In this document: positions 26,617-35,319 of the stretch, piece by piece
Layout: each line of letters begins with the position of its first letter
Numbering within the stretch: position 1 is the first letter of the stretch
NCBI GenBank assembly: GCA_002071445.1
Contig: MWFE01000013.1
Span: 1-64,000 of the forward strand
From: Bacteroidetes bacterium ADurb.Bin008
GTDB lineage: Bacteria > Bacteroidota > Bacteroidia > Bacteroidales > Tenuifilaceae
Reading direction: 5' to 3'
DNA: 64,000 nt
Made by a program: the position numbers and the translations under genes
The notes under the pieces: generated by a model
Told to the model about the DNA's origin: nothing
Databases searched by the model: none
What the model saw: the letters and a program-made list of their open reading frames with translations, nothing else

Positions 26617-28839
26617 ATGAAAGTAACGGTTGAAACAGCGCGAGAATTGGGTTTACTTCCCGAGGAATTTGAAATGATAAAAAAAATCCTTGGACGTGAT
26701 CCAAATTATACCGAGCTAAGCATATACTCGGTAATGTGGAGCGAGCACGCATCGTACAAAAACTCCATAAGGTGGATTAAAACACTGCCTACAAAGGGTA
26801 AGGCACTTCTTGCTGAAACCGGTGCAGAAAATGCCGGCCTTGTGGATATAGGCGATGGATTAGGGTGCGCTTTCAAAATCGAATCGCACAACCATCCCAG
26901 CGCCATGGAACCCTACCAGGGTGCTGCCACGGGTGTCGGTGGTATTACACGCGACATTTTCACCATGGGCGCACGCCCCATTGCTCAGCTCAACTCTCTG
27001 CGTTTTGGCGATATCAACCTCGAAAAGACCAAGTGGCTTATCAGAGGAGTGGTTAAAGGTATGGGCGACTATGGTAACACATTGGGTGTACCCATGGTTG
27101 CAGGAGAAGTATTCTTCGATGATTCGTTCAATACCAACCCTTTGGTCAATGCCATGTCGGTGGGGATTGTACAAAAGGGAATGGTGGTGTCGGCCATTGC
27201 AAAAGGTGTGGGCAACCCCGTTTATATCGTTGGATCGGCCACAGGCCGTGATGGAGTGCATGGCACTACCTTTGCCTCGGCAAGCATTACGGAGAGTTCG
27301 GCAGAAGAATTGCCCCCTGTTCAGGTTGGCGATCCGTTTGTTGAAAAATTACTGCTGGAGGCAACCCTCGAAGTGATTCCTACCGGAGCTCTCATAGGGA
27401 TGCAGGATATGGGGGCAGCAGGCATCATTTGCTCCACTTCCGAAATGTCGGCCAAAGGGAAGCACGGCATGAGGGTTCATTTGGACAGGGTTCCTATTCG
27501 TCATCAGAATATTGAACCCTGGGAGATACTCCTTTCGGAGTCGCAGGAACGAATGCTGATTGTTGTAAAGAAAGGAAGCGAAAAGAAGGTTGAAGAAATA
27601 TTTAAAAAATGGGATATCCCATGCACACAAATAGGCGAAGTGACGGAAGGTAACATGCTGGAGTTTCTATGGCATGGCGAACTGGTTGCCAACGTACCTG
27701 CCCAATCGCTTGTGGTGGGCGGAGGTGCTCCGGTTTACGATCGAGAATACAGAGAACCTGCCTATTTCAACGAGAATAAAAAATTTACCATTGATCAAGT
27801 GGATGAACCCGGCAATTTAAAAGAGATTGCCTATCATCTCATTAAGCATCCCAACATAGCATCAAAACGGTGGATTTACGAGCAGTTCGATACCATGGCT
27901 GGAAATTCAAACATGACCATAAATTTCCCTTCAAGTGCCGGAGTGGTGAGTGTTAAGGGATCGGGAAAAGCCCTTGTCATGACCGTCGATTGCAACTCGC
28001 GCTACGTTAAGGCCGATCCCGAGGTGGGAACGATGATAGCCGTTGCCGAATCGGCAAGGAATATTGTGTGTACGGGAGGAAAGCCGCTGGCCATTTCCAA
28101 CTGTTTGAACTTTGGCGACCCTTACAATCCGGAAGTGTACTGGCAATTCGTAAAATCCATCAAAGGGATGAGCCGGGCGTGCGAAAAATTTGAAACGCCG
28201 GTTACCGGAGGTAATGTCAGCTTTTATAACCAGTCGTCCATTGGAGGAAAGGATGAATCGGTGTTCCCTACCCCAACCATTGGAATGTTAGGACTTATGG
28301 AGAATAAGAATCATCATACTACTTTGGCTTTCAAGGAAAAAGGACATATGATTTTCCTTATTGGGCGTTCGCGCAATGACATCGCCTCATCGCAGTACCT
28401 CTACTCCTACCATGGCATTAAAAATTCCCCGGCTCCATACTTCGATCTAGACGAAGAATACGCTGTACAGCAAGCCGTTCTCGAACTGATAAGCAAAAAC
28501 CTTATACAATCGGCAAATGACGTATCCGACGGAGGGTTATTTATAACGCTTGTGGAAAGTGCCATCCCACGACAACTGGGATTTGATATTACCACGGATG
28601 CGGAAATTAGAACCGATGCTTTCCTTTTTGGGGAAGCCCAAGGGAGAATAGTGGTTTCGGTTTCGCCTTCAAGAGAAACTCAGTTTATTGATCATATGAT
28701 AGCGAAAGGGATACCGTTTACCACTCTTGGACATGTTACCAAATCGGAAGTAAGGATTGACGATGAGTCGTACGGTTTTATTGCCGATATCAAACGAGAA
28801 TATGAGAATGCCTTCACCACATTGATGGAGGGCAAGTAA
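26617..28839 (+). CDS. purL: Phosphoribosylformylglycinamidine synthase subunit PurL (small type)
   Basis: 740 residues, the small PurL that works with separate PurS and PurQ. Signatures: LSIYSVMWSEHASYKNSIRW, the HNHPSAMEPYQGAATGVGGI Mg/substrate loop (about residues 88-108), GMQDMGAAGI, and GGNVSFYNQS near residue 530. It converts FGAR, glutamine-derived ammonia and ATP to FGAM in purine synthesis. Neither purS nor purQ is in this window. menG begins 37 bases downstream, suggesting co-transcription; a 35-codon ORF ends 7 bases upstream. Confidence 0.98.
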   Translation: MKVTVETARELGLLPEEFEMIKKILGRDPNYTELSIYSVMWSEHASYKNSIRWIKTLPTKGKALLAETGAENAGLVDIGDGLGCAFKIESHNHPSAMEPYQGAATGVGGITRDIFTMGARPIAQLNSLRFGDINLEKTKWLIRGVVKGMGDYGNTLGVPMVAGEVFFDDSFNTNPLVNAMSVGIVQKGMVVSAIAKGVGNPVYIVGSATGRDGVHGTTFASASITESSAEELPPVQVGDPFVEKLLLEATLEVIPTGALIGMQDMGAAGIICSTSEMSAKGKHGMRVHLDRVPIRHQNIEPWEILLSESQERMLIVVKKGSEKKVEEIFKKWDIPCTQIGEVTEGNMLEFLWHGELVANVPAQSLVVGGGAPVYDREYREPAYFNENKKFTIDQVDEPGNLKEIAYHLIKHPNIASKRWIYEQFDTMAGNSNMTINFPSSAGVVSVKGSGKALVMTVDCNSRYVKADPEVGTMIAVAESARNIVCTGGKPLAISNCLNFGDPYNPEVYWQFVKSIKGMSRACEKFETPVTGGNVSFYNQSSIGGKDESVFPTPTIGMLGLMENKNHHTTLAFKEKGHMIFLIGRSRNDIASSQYLYSYHGIKNSPAPYFDLDEEYAVQQAVLELISKNLIQSANDVSDGGLFITLVESAIPRQLGFDITTDAEIRTDAFLFGEAQGRIVVSVSPSRETQFIDHMIAKGIPFTTLGHVTKSEVRIDDESYGFIADIKREYENAFTTLMEGK

Positions 28840-28876
28840 ACGCATCAATATTACCATTCCATTGTTGTTTTAAGGC

Positions 28877-29587
28877 GTGACAGCAAAGTCAGGAAATCAG
28901 AGCGTGGAGGAAATGTTCAATGGCATTGCCCATCGCTACGATTTGCTTAACCATATCCTTAGCTTCGGAGTTCATATCCTTTGGCGTAATCGGCTGGTAA
29001 AAAGCGTATTAAAAATCAACCCTACAAAAGTACTTGATGTTGCCACAGGTACAGCCGACGTGGCCATAGCGCTTGCAAAAAGGGATAGGCGTGTTGAAAT
29101 TGTTGGGGTTGATGTTGCCGAAAAAATGTTATCGGTTGGTAGAGCAAAAGTACAGAAGTTGGGGCTCGACCACAGAATCGTTTTATCACAAGCCAGTGCC
29201 GAAAACCTTCCTTTCGACGATTCAACATTCAGCGCTGTAACCGTGGCCTATGGCGTACGTAATTTTAACGATCTTCAACGGGGCCTTACCATGATGTACA
29301 GAGTGCTTGAATCGGGAGGGAGCATCCATATCCTTGAGTTTGTCAAACCGAAGCTTATGGTAATGCGCCTGGTCTTTGGTTTATACTTTCATAGGATATT
29401 GCCACTGATTGGGCGATGCATATCGGATCATTCCAATGCATACTCATACCTACCCCAATCGGTTCAAACTTTTGCCGAACGCGATGATTTTGTCAAAATG
29501 CTGTTAGCGGCAGGATTCGTTTCACCAGGGTATTCCATACAAAGTTTTGGGATAGCGGCAATCTACACCGCAAAAAAATCAACTTAA
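28877..29587 (+). CDS. menG: Demethylmenaquinone methyltransferase (UbiE/MenG family)
   Basis: 236 residues, GTG start. SAM-binding motif LDVATGTADVAIALA at about 55-69, then GVDVAEKML and SQASAENLPFDDSTF, and the UbiE signature YGVRNFNDLQRGL. It methylates demethylmenaquinone to menaquinone; Bacteroidota use menaquinone, so menG is the proper name. 37 bases after purL and 109 before porT. The menG-porT neighbourhood is a known Bacteroidota arrangement. Confidence 0.96.
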   Translation: MTAKSGNQSVEEMFNGIAHRYDLLNHILSFGVHILWRNRLVKSVLKINPTKVLDVATGTADVAIALAKRDRRVEIVGVDVAEKMLSVGRAKVQKLGLDHRIVLSQASAENLPFDDSTFSAVTVAYGVRNFNDLQRGLTMMYRVLESGGSIHILEFVKPKLMVMRLVFGLYFHRILPLIGRCISDHSNAYSYLPQSVQTFAERDDFVKMLLAAGFVSPGYSIQSFGIAAIYTAKKST

Positions 29588-29597
29588 TTTTAAAATG

Positions 29598-29612
29598 ACT
29601 ATCTTTCAGCGC
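29598..29612 (+). promoter_or_regulatory. Shared 15-bp motif upstream of porT
   Basis: ACTATCTTTCAGCGC is repeated exactly at 31643-31657 upstream of the TamL gene. It contains TATCTTTC, one base from TAnnTTTG. It may be a promoter or a regulator site. Confidence 0.35.
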
Positions 29613-29696
29613 GAAAAGGCATCAGTAAGCGCATTCTAAATCGTAAAACCATGCTTGGTTTAGCATACTAAAGCCGAACGAAGATCGTTTTTTACC

Positions 29697-30440
29697 ATGT
29701 GTTTAAAGTTTAAAAAATTGAAAAAAATATTCATAATACTGATAGGCATTGCCATAGCCCTTTCATTGCCCTTGCAAATGAATGCGCAGTACAAGCCGCC
29801 TACCCTGCTTAATGACCCTAATTACGATCAAGAGAAATGGTTGCGATTTGGTTTTTCATTAAGCCTTCACGTTATGGATTTCCAATCACTGAGCAATCCG
29901 ATTCAGGGGGAAACTGAAAAATATTTTGTTGATGTGAGCCATCTTATACCGGGGTTCAACGTGAATGTGGTATCTGATTTGGCTTTTACACCCACATGGC
30001 ATTTACGTTTCTTGCCGGGTTTGGCCTTTGGACAAAGGAATCTAATCTTTTACCGGCCCAACGGTACCATTGCACACACCATGAAAATGGAATCGTCATT
30101 CATTGAATTGCCTTTAACATTGAAATATTCTGCTGTTCGGGTATCCAACGTACGACCCTATCTGATTGCCGGTGGCAATTTCAGGATTGACATGGCCGCA
30201 TATAAAAAGTTGAATATCGAAGAGGGTATCTTTATTAAATTGGTCAAAGGGGATGCTTACTACGAGTACGGTTTCGGTATGGACTTCTATCTGGAGTATT
30301 TTAAGTTTTCAACGGAAATTAAAATGTCTTCGGGATTCAGAAATGTTCTGGGTAAGGTGGATGAACAGGGAGAGGTTTATGCCAATGCCATTGATCGCCT
30401 CAAATCGCAAATGGTAATCATCTCGTTCCATTTCGAGTAA
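29697..30440 (+). CDS. porT: PorT-family outer-membrane beta-barrel protein (type IX secretion)
   Basis: 247 residues. Signal peptide of about 31 residues ending NAQ, then the PorT features KWLRFGFSLSLHVMDF, VSDLAFTPTWHLRFLPGLAFGQR and a terminal aromatic (IISFHFE). It is an 8-stranded outer-membrane barrel required for assembly of the type IX secretion system (SprT in Flavobacterium). Its location directly after menG supports the call, since this gene order recurs in Bacteroidota. No other T9SS structural gene is seen in this window, although gldB/gldF/gldG-like genes are. Confidence 0.88.
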   Translation: MCLKFKKLKKIFIILIGIAIALSLPLQMNAQYKPPTLLNDPNYDQEKWLRFGFSLSLHVMDFQSLSNPIQGETEKYFVDVSHLIPGFNVNVVSDLAFTPTWHLRFLPGLAFGQRNLIFYRPNGTIAHTMKMESSFIELPLTLKYSAVRVSNVRPYLIAGGNFRIDMAAYKKLNIEEGIFIKLVKGDAYYEYGFGMDFYLEYFKFSTEIKMSSGFRNVLGKVDEQGEVYANAIDRLKSQMVIISFHFE

Positions 30441-30443
30441 CCA

Positions 30444-30483
30444 CTGTAATTTGGAAAGAACAGCAAACCCAATCAAATTACAG
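30444..30483 (+). repeat. 10-bp inverted repeat after porT
   Basis: CTGTAATTTG (30444-30453) and CAAATTACAG (30474-30483) are perfect complements, 20 bases apart, starting 4 bases after the porT stop. A T run is missing, so it is a terminator-like hairpin at best. Confidence 0.45.
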
Positions 30484-30561
30484 GGAATGATTGCCGAATA
30501 CAGGTTTTCTCCAAGGCAAGGTTAAATTCATCTTCATCAGCCGAAAAATGCCGTCTTTGGT

Positions 30562-31338
30562 TTAACTGCCAATTTTCCGTCTTCTAAATTCGGCGCACAC
30601 AATAGCTGCTGCGGTTGCAACGTTGAGCGATTGGCTGCCTTTATCATGTTTAACAAAACTGGGAATGGTTAACCGATGTTTAACTACTTGTTCGAATTCT
30701 TTGGAGATTCCATTGCCCTCATTACCCAAAATAATTACTCCATTCTGTTTCAGGTCGCTTCGAAAAATACTCTCGCCATCGAGATAGGTACCATACACCG
30801 GAACGTCCATGGCAGAAAGTTTTGCAATAATGTTAGCGGCGTCATAATATGCAAGGGTAACCCTGGCTATGGACCCCATGGTGGCCTGAACCACTTTGGG
30901 CGAATATGCATCAGCCGTTCCGGCTGTGCAAATAATTTTCTCGATACCAAACCAATCGGCCAAACGGATTATGGTTCCCAGATTCCCCGGATCCTGTATA
31001 TCATCGAGTATTAGTGTAAGGTCATCTCCAAAGAGAGCATCAAACTCAATGGTATGGGATGGAATCCTGACTAAAGCCAAAACCTCTGAAGGCGTTGTAA
31101 GACCGCTGATGCGTTCCATTTCCTTGCTACCAATTTGAAAATATCGAACGCCCTCCATTCGTGTTGCGGGGGACCATGCAGGGGTAAAAAAAATGTCAGT
31201 AACTTCTAACCACGATTGGGTAATATCGTGAACTAAACGTGGACCCTCCGCCACAAAAAGGTTATATTCGCGCCTAAACTTTTTGTTCTGTAAATTTTTT
31301 ATGCTCTTTATCTGCGACGAACTCAACATATTATTCAT
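30562..31338 (-). CDS. RNA methyltransferase, SpoU/TrmH family (RlmB-like)
   Basis: 258 residues with an N-terminal substrate-binding domain (SSSQIKSIKNLQNKKFRREYNLFVAEGPRLV at about 5-35, the SpoU_sub_bind pattern) and a C-terminal SPOUT domain with LTLILDDIQDPGNLGTIIRLADWF, GVIILGNEGNGISKEF and LTIPSF...SQSLNVATAAAIVCAEF. It 2'-O-methylates 23S rRNA or tRNA; the exact target is open. A -7 element TATCTTTG (minus, 31352-31359) lies about 14 bases before the first ATG, making the leader extremely short. An in-frame ATG at 31329 is a possible alternative. Confidence 0.94.
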   Translation of the reverse strand: MNNMLSSSQIKSIKNLQNKKFRREYNLFVAEGPRLVHDITQSWLEVTDIFFTPAWSPATRMEGVRYFQIGSKEMERISGLTTPSEVLALVRIPSHTIEFDALFGDDLTLILDDIQDPGNLGTIIRLADWFGIEKIICTAGTADAYSPKVVQATMGSIARVTLAYYDAANIIAKLSAMDVPVYGTYLDGESIFRSDLKQNGVIILGNEGNGISKEFEQVVKHRLTIPSFVKHDKGSQSLNVATAAAIVCAEFRRRKIGS

Positions 31339-31351
31339 ATTAATTTAAGTA

Positions 31352-31359
31352 CAAAGATA
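31352..31359 (-). promoter_or_regulatory. -7 element (TATCTTTG) of the SpoU methyltransferase gene
   Basis: Minus-strand TATCTTTG fits TAnnTTTG and ends 14 bases before the ATG at 31338, so the mRNA would be nearly leaderless. Confidence 0.5.
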
Positions 31360-31595
31360 AAATTTAAGAGTGCAGAATTAAGTTAAAAAAGCAAATGGTT
31401 TTGGTTTTCGAATGAATGTATAAAAAACCATAAAGTACTAAGGATGAAATATTTCTTATAATTGTATGGGGCCACAAAAATACTACTGTAGATTGATCAA
31501 AGCAGTTACACACAAAAAGGTTAAGATCGAATCATGGGATTGATTTTGATAGCTCAATTGGATATTTTGACAATACATCGGATTTCATTGATAAT

Positions 31596-31610
31596 TGGCA
31601 CTTTTTATGC
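31596..31610 (+). promoter_or_regulatory. Sigma-54-like promoter element upstream of the TamL gene
   Basis: TGGCAC, then TTTTT, then ATGC: GG and GC are exactly 10 bases apart, matching the -24/-12 consensus TGGCAyr-N4-TTGCw apart from AT for TT before GC. The predicted start near 31622 is 57 bases before the ATG, as for the DUF4294 element. Confidence 0.5.
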
Positions 31611-31642
31611 TATCCCTTGGTGTTGTTGATTCAACAGCTTTC

Positions 31643-31657
31643 ACTATCTTTCAGCGC
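31643..31657 (+). promoter_or_regulatory. Shared 15-bp motif upstream of the TamL gene
   Basis: Exact copy of ACTATCTTTCAGCGC at 29598-29612, here 22 bases before the ATG. Confidence 0.35.
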
Positions 31658-31678
31658 TAAACGAAGCGGCTCCGGAAT

Positions 31679-34102
31679 ATGCCCCTCATTTTCTCAAATA
31701 TATGGAATAATTGTTTTCCCGCGAGGATACCATTACTTCTTGTGGTGGGCATTGCGTTGCTTCTCACATCGTGTAGTATCACGCGCAGGGTACCCGATGA
31801 TAAATATCTGCTTGATAAAGTGAATGTAAAGATTGAAACTGCCGAAAAGGTTGATATCAAAACGGGAGAACTGCAAAAATATATTAGGCAAAAACCCAAC
31901 AAGCGTATTCTGTTATTTCGATTTTACCTAAGGCTATACAACGCTGCCAAACCCCATAAATACACAGGAATAAGCCGATGGTTGAAAACCATAGGTGAAG
32001 AACCCGTAATCCTCGATAGTACTCAAACCCAACGAACGTCAGTGAATTTAAAAAAGTATCTGGATTCTAAGGGCTACTACAACTCACTGGTTTCTGATAA
32101 TACCGAGTACGGAAATAAGAAAGCTACTGTATCCTATACCATTAAGCCCGGATTACCGTATAAAGTCAAGAATATCAACTATGTTATTGAAGATCCTGAT
32201 ATCCGACAAATCGTGTTGAACGATACCTGCAACAGCATTCTGTCAAAGGGAAAAAATTTCGACATGGACCTTCTTCAGGACGAGCGAACCAGGATAGAAA
32301 AACTTTTAAAGGAAGAAGGGTATTACTTCTTTTCTCACGATTACATAACTTTTAATGCCGATACAAACCTTACCGGGAAGCAGGTCGATCTGGATTTGAA
32401 TATCCGAAACAGGTTCATCCGCGATCAGTTTGGAGAACGAATCCTACAACCCTACAAAAAATACGAGATAAACAAGGTTTATTTTTATCCAAACTACGAT
32501 CCGGTCAAATATTATCAGTATCAACAATATAAACTATTAGACACTGTTCGGTTTGATAATCAATACTTTATTTTTCACAAAGATCCCGGCATCAGATTTA
32601 AAACTTTAATCAATTCGAATTTAATAAAGCCGGGAAATCTTTACTCCGAGAGCACTGTAAAGAACACCAAGAGTAAATTAACCTCATTGAGGTTATACAG
32701 GGTTACCAATATTTCTTTTGAAGAGCAAATGGATGATCACGATGATGGATTTGATGCAATGGATTTCGTTTTCTTCAATCAGGATCAAAAGACTGAAAAG
32801 GTTAAAGAGTATGGGCATCTCAATTGCCACATCCAACTCACGCCCCACACCTTACAAAGTTATCAATTCGAATTTGTAGGGACAAACTCGGCTTCTGACA
32901 TCGGCGTTGAGGGCAACTTCAACTATCAGCATAAGAATATTTTTAGAGGAGCAGAATCATTTGATATCAAATTGAGGGGGATGGTCGAGATTCTATCATC
33001 AGAGCGTACGGGATTCGATAATGCTGTGGAATACGGAGGAGCGGTGAGCTTTGGGTTCCCTCGCTTTCTTGGACCACAATACTTTCAAAAGATTCTCAAT
33101 CAGTATAACCCCCGAACCCAGATATCGGTTTCGTACAACTATCAGCACCGGCCACAGTACACCAGAACCGTTGCAGGGTTAAACTTTGGTTACACGTGGA
33201 GGAGCGAGAAAAAATTCTCTCATACCATAATTCCTACCGAAATTAATTTAATCAACATCTTTGCTATCTCGCCATCCTTTTGGGACATAATTCGCGATAC
33301 CTATTTGGAGAACAGCTACATAAGCCAACTTGTTCCCATCACAAGCTATAGCATGATCTATAACAGTCAGGTGAACCCAAGGGATAACTATTCGATTGTG
33401 CGGTTTAACCTTGAACTTTCGGGGAATCTGCTTAACAGCGCTTTTTCGCTATGGGGTAAAAAGGAGGAAGACGATACTTATAAAATTTTCAACATTAGTT
33501 TTTCCCAGTTCGTCAGGAGCGACATAAACTACACGTTCAATCACATTGTTGATGAGAATAATAAGTTTGTTTACCGGGTATATGCCGGAGCCGGTTTACC
33601 CTACGGTAATTCCAAGGCTCTTCCATTCGAGAAGAAGTATTTCTCTGGAGGATCGACGGGCATAAGGGCATGGACAGCGCGTGGCCTTGGCCCCGGTTCA
33701 TATGTAGAACCGCAACGCCCCAATAAAACACCGCCCAATCAAACTGCCGATATCAAACTGGAGGCCAACGCTGAATATCGCTTTAAAGTAATCTGGATGA
33801 TTGAAGGGGCTATTTTTGTCGATGCCGGCAATATTTGGGCCATATCATCGGCCGATGAGCGCCCCGGAGCGCTATTCAAGCCCAACGAGTTTTATAAACA
33901 AATTGCCCTGGGGACAGGATTTGGCATGCGAATGGATCTAAGCTTTTTCGTTTTGCGGTTCGATTTAGGAATTAAAATTCACGACCCAGGAATTGACCTG
34001 TCCAACGTTGACGGGCAAAAGATTGTACACTGGATACCCTTCAACAGGCGGTACACCCTTGCGGATTTCGGATTGAATTTTGGAATCGGTTACCCCTTCT
34101 AA
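31679..34102 (+). CDS. tamL: TamL-type lipoprotein, BamA/TamA (Omp85) family outer-membrane protein
   Basis: 807 residues. Lipobox LLTSC with Cys32, typical of the Bacteroidota TamL branch (TamA/BamA are not lipoproteins elsewhere). Following it is VPDDKYLLDKVNVKIE, then POTRA-like repeats to about residue 400 (for example KKYLDSKGYYNSLV and RIEKLLKEEGYYFF, each a typical POTRA helix/strand pair), and a C-terminal Omp85 barrel of about 400 residues with GGSTGIRAWTARGLGPG and a final LNFGIGYPF. It helps insert or move outer-membrane proteins or lipids with TamB. Divergent from a SpoU gene, an arrangement common in the phylum. Confidence 0.92.
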   Translation: MPLIFSNIWNNCFPARIPLLLVVGIALLLTSCSITRRVPDDKYLLDKVNVKIETAEKVDIKTGELQKYIRQKPNKRILLFRFYLRLYNAAKPHKYTGISRWLKTIGEEPVILDSTQTQRTSVNLKKYLDSKGYYNSLVSDNTEYGNKKATVSYTIKPGLPYKVKNINYVIEDPDIRQIVLNDTCNSILSKGKNFDMDLLQDERTRIEKLLKEEGYYFFSHDYITFNADTNLTGKQVDLDLNIRNRFIRDQFGERILQPYKKYEINKVYFYPNYDPVKYYQYQQYKLLDTVRFDNQYFIFHKDPGIRFKTLINSNLIKPGNLYSESTVKNTKSKLTSLRLYRVTNISFEEQMDDHDDGFDAMDFVFFNQDQKTEKVKEYGHLNCHIQLTPHTLQSYQFEFVGTNSASDIGVEGNFNYQHKNIFRGAESFDIKLRGMVEILSSERTGFDNAVEYGGAVSFGFPRFLGPQYFQKILNQYNPRTQISVSYNYQHRPQYTRTVAGLNFGYTWRSEKKFSHTIIPTEINLINIFAISPSFWDIIRDTYLENSYISQLVPITSYSMIYNSQVNPRDNYSIVRFNLELSGNLLNSAFSLWGKKEEDDTYKIFNISFSQFVRSDINYTFNHIVDENNKFVYRVYAGAGLPYGNSKALPFEKKYFSGGSTGIRAWTARGLGPGSYVEPQRPNKTPPNQTADIKLEANAEYRFKVIWMIEGAIFVDAGNIWAISSADERPGALFKPNEFYKQIALGTGFGMRMDLSFFVLRFDLGIKIHDPGIDLSNVDGQKIVHWIPFNRRYTLADFGLNFGIGYPF

Positions 34103-34174
34103 TGGGCGATTACCTGCCATTGGCATTAACTGCCAACCCCCAGATCAAATTTGTCCTACCTGCGATTGAAGCGG

Positions 34175-35278
34175 CTACTTGTCAAACAGCTCCTCCAATT
34201 TACGCTGCAGCTCTTCGCCTTTCAAATTCTTTGCAACAATTTTCCCATCGGGTGAAATGAGCACATTGGAAGGGATTGACATAATGCCATATTGTTTTGC
34301 CACAGGGCTCTCCCACCCCAACAAATCCGAAACCTGTACCCACTGCAATCCATCGCTTTTAATGGCATCCAGCCACTGTTCGCGACTGCGATCGAAAGAT
34401 ACTCCGAAAATATCAAAACCCTTCGATTTATACTTTTTATACAGGTTAACCAGATTTGGATTCTCCTGTCGGCATGGAAGACACCAGCCCGCCCAAAAAT
34501 CGACCAGCACATAGTTCTCGCCGATAAAAGTGGAAAGTTCTAAATCCTGCCCTAACTGATCAGGTAACACGATGTTAATATAGGGTTGCCCAACAGATGT
34601 GCGTTCCTCCACCTCGATATGCTCGTTGAGTGCCTTTACGAATTGTGACATTTTGATATTATCGGGAAATGCTGAGGCAATCTCTTTTAATTCATTCAAC
34701 TCCAACGGCTCAACCAAGTGAATCAATGTAATATAGGCCGATACAACCGAATGGCTATGCTCTTTAACGAATTGTTTGACTGATTCAGTAAAAAGTTTCA
34801 TCTCCGCCAGGTACTGGTTGGTTAGCTCCTCTTCCAGCGACGCTGTGAGAATGCCATCTTCAGCAGCAGATTGGTATTGAAAATTGATATCCATCAAAGG
34901 CTGGCTTTTCTCTTCAACCATCTTATTGAATCCCAACAGTATATCGTGAGTATCGGAACCAACAATCGAAACGTTTTCAAAATCGTCCATGCTGCCGGTA
35001 ATGCTTATTTCGGAATTTTCGAGGAACAGAACAATACGATCCTGCGTTTTGCCAAATACAATGGCGTAAATATCGGGGCAGGCTACCGTTCCCTTAAAGT
35101 TGAATTTACCATCTTCCATAGTAGTGGAGTCAACCCTGACGAAATCATTCTCCAATACCTGTTCTAAATAAACAATTTGATTAACTGCTCCTTCGATTTT
35201 GCCATTGATTTTGAATTTATTGGCAGAGCACGAAATGATGAAAAGTGATGCAATTGATACAATGATTAGTTTGCGCAT
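34175..35278 (-). CDS. TlpA-like thioredoxin-fold lipoprotein (DUF4369)
   Basis: 367 residues. Lipobox IISC (Cys17). Residues about 22-135 match DUF4369 (KINGKIEGAVNQIVYLEQ). Residues about 230-367 are a TlpA/AhpC-type thioredoxin fold with active-site Cys266-Leu-Pro-Cys269 after FWAGW, and SRDREQW-like and IMSIPSNVLIS cis-Pro loop. It probably reduces periplasmic disulfides, fed by a membrane thiol donor not found here. It is 41 bases downstream of meaB on the same strand and likely cotranscribed. Such fusions are frequent in Bacteroidota. Confidence 0.92.
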   Translation of the reverse strand: MRKLIIVSIASLFIISCSANKFKINGKIEGAVNQIVYLEQVLENDFVRVDSTTMEDGKFNFKGTVACPDIYAIVFGKTQDRIVLFLENSEISITGSMDDFENVSIVGSDTHDILLGFNKMVEEKSQPLMDINFQYQSAAEDGILTASLEEELTNQYLAEMKLFTESVKQFVKEHSHSVVSAYITLIHLVEPLELNELKEIASAFPDNIKMSQFVKALNEHIEVEERTSVGQPYINIVLPDQLGQDLELSTFIGENYVLVDFWAGWCLPCRQENPNLVNLYKKYKSKGFDIFGVSFDRSREQWLDAIKSDGLQWVQVSDLLGWESPVAKQYGIMSIPSNVLISPDGKIVAKNLKGEELQRKLEELFDK

Positions 35279-35319
35279 TTCAGTTTAGTTTTATGTTTGC
35301 AATATTTGACCTTCTACTA

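Larger units (their letters stand above)
31339..31678. other. Divergent region between SpoU and TamL genes
   Basis: 340 bases without an ORF. Holds a minus-strand -7 element (31352-31359), a sigma-54-like element (31596-31610) and the 15-bp motif (31643-31657). Confidence 0.5.
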
